Origin: an uncultured Caryophanales bacterium
GTDB lineage: Bacteria > Bacillota_I > Bacilli_A > RF39 > UBA660
Length of the DNA stretch: 5,495 bases
Assembly: GCA_946402785.1 (NCBI GenBank)
Contig: CAMIXP010000089.1
Location: 1 to 5,495, forward strand
Direction: 5' to 3'
Shown: piece by piece, positions 5,254 through 5,495 of the stretch
How the letters are laid out: each line of letters opens with the position of its first letter
Position numbering within the stretch: the stretch's first letter is position 1
Notes under the pieces: generated by a model
Databases searched by the model: none
Told to the model about the DNA's origin: nothing
What the model saw: the letters and a program-made list of their open reading frames with translations, nothing else
Program-made: the position numbers and the translations under genes

Positions 5254-5495
5254 ATGTTAGAAATCATTATAGGAGTTATTGTTGTAATCAGTTTTCTTTT
5301 ATTAATTGCTACTGTTATTAATAATCGTTTTCAATTAGCTATTATTAAGATTGAAAAAGCAGAAGAAGATATTGATATATATCTTGAAAAGAAAAGAGAG
5401 TTTTTAGATCGTACAAGACCTATTATTTCAAAGGAATTAAAAATAGAAGGTTTTATGCCAGAACTTGATCAGAATTTTCATGAAATCAGTAATCA
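5254..5495 (+). CDS. LemA-like membrane-anchored protein, 3' end outside the window
   Basis: The first 80 codons of a gene that runs off the right edge. GGAGG lies 7 nt before the ATG and a good promoter precedes it. Residues 2-22 form one hydrophobic segment (LEIIIGVIVVISFLLLIATV), acting as a membrane anchor without a cleavage site. A charged helical stretch follows: NNRFQLAIIKIEKAEEDIDIYLEKKREFLDRTRP, split here only for reading. LemA proteins share this plan: an N-terminal membrane helix, then a helical bundle starting with an aligned (I)D-x-x-L-x-(K/R)-(K/R) segment. The match is to this layout more than to conserved residues, and the diagnostic C-terminal part is missing, so another single-pass coiled-coil protein remains possible. 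The role of LemA proteins is not well established. It is transcribed away from ywiB and is probably unrelated to it. Confidence 0.6.
   Translation, partial: MLEIIIGVIVVISFLLLIATVINNRFQLAIIKIEKAEEDIDIYLEKKREFLDRTRPIISKELKIEGFMPELDQNFHEISN

Overview
The window is AT-rich (visibly around 30% GC) and looks like the chromosome of a low-GC Gram-positive bacterium (Firmicutes/Bacillota, Bacilli side). The main reasons are a delta subunit of RNA polymerase (rpoE), a family confined to that group, and the gene order ywiB-argS-rpoE ... prfA-prmC, which as I recall matches the order of these genes in Bacillus subtilis. Every tryptophan checked (ArgRS and delta) is encoded by TGG and no gene contains an internal TGA, so the standard bacterial code fits and a Mycoplasma-type code is not supported.

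Layout, right to left, because nearly everything is on the minus strand. At the right edge a plus-strand gene begins: a small membrane-anchored protein of probable LemA type, cut by the window end. A divergent promoter region of about 140 bp separates it from ywiB (DUF1934), which overlaps argS (arginyl-tRNA synthetase) by four bases. After argS there is no terminator. A 110-bp gap holds a good promoter and an unusually long leader for rpoE, which ends in an intrinsic terminator. Next is an unrecognised 88-residue coiled-coil protein with its own promoter and terminator. Last is the prfA-prmC pair: release factor RF1 followed by the methyltransferase that modifies its GGQ glutamine. A strong terminator follows prmC, and the left 60 bases are non-coding as far as I can tell.

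Functionally this is a housekeeping block: tRNA charging (argS), transcription (rpoE) and translation termination (prfA, prmC). I found no mobile element, CRISPR array, tRNA, rRNA or defence system. The more interesting details are small: a repeated extended -10 promoter pattern, terminators whose stems include the stop codon of the gene they end, a prfA promoter packed against the preceding terminator, a possible leaderless upstream peptide ahead of rpoE, and the unidentified small gene between rpoE and prfA.
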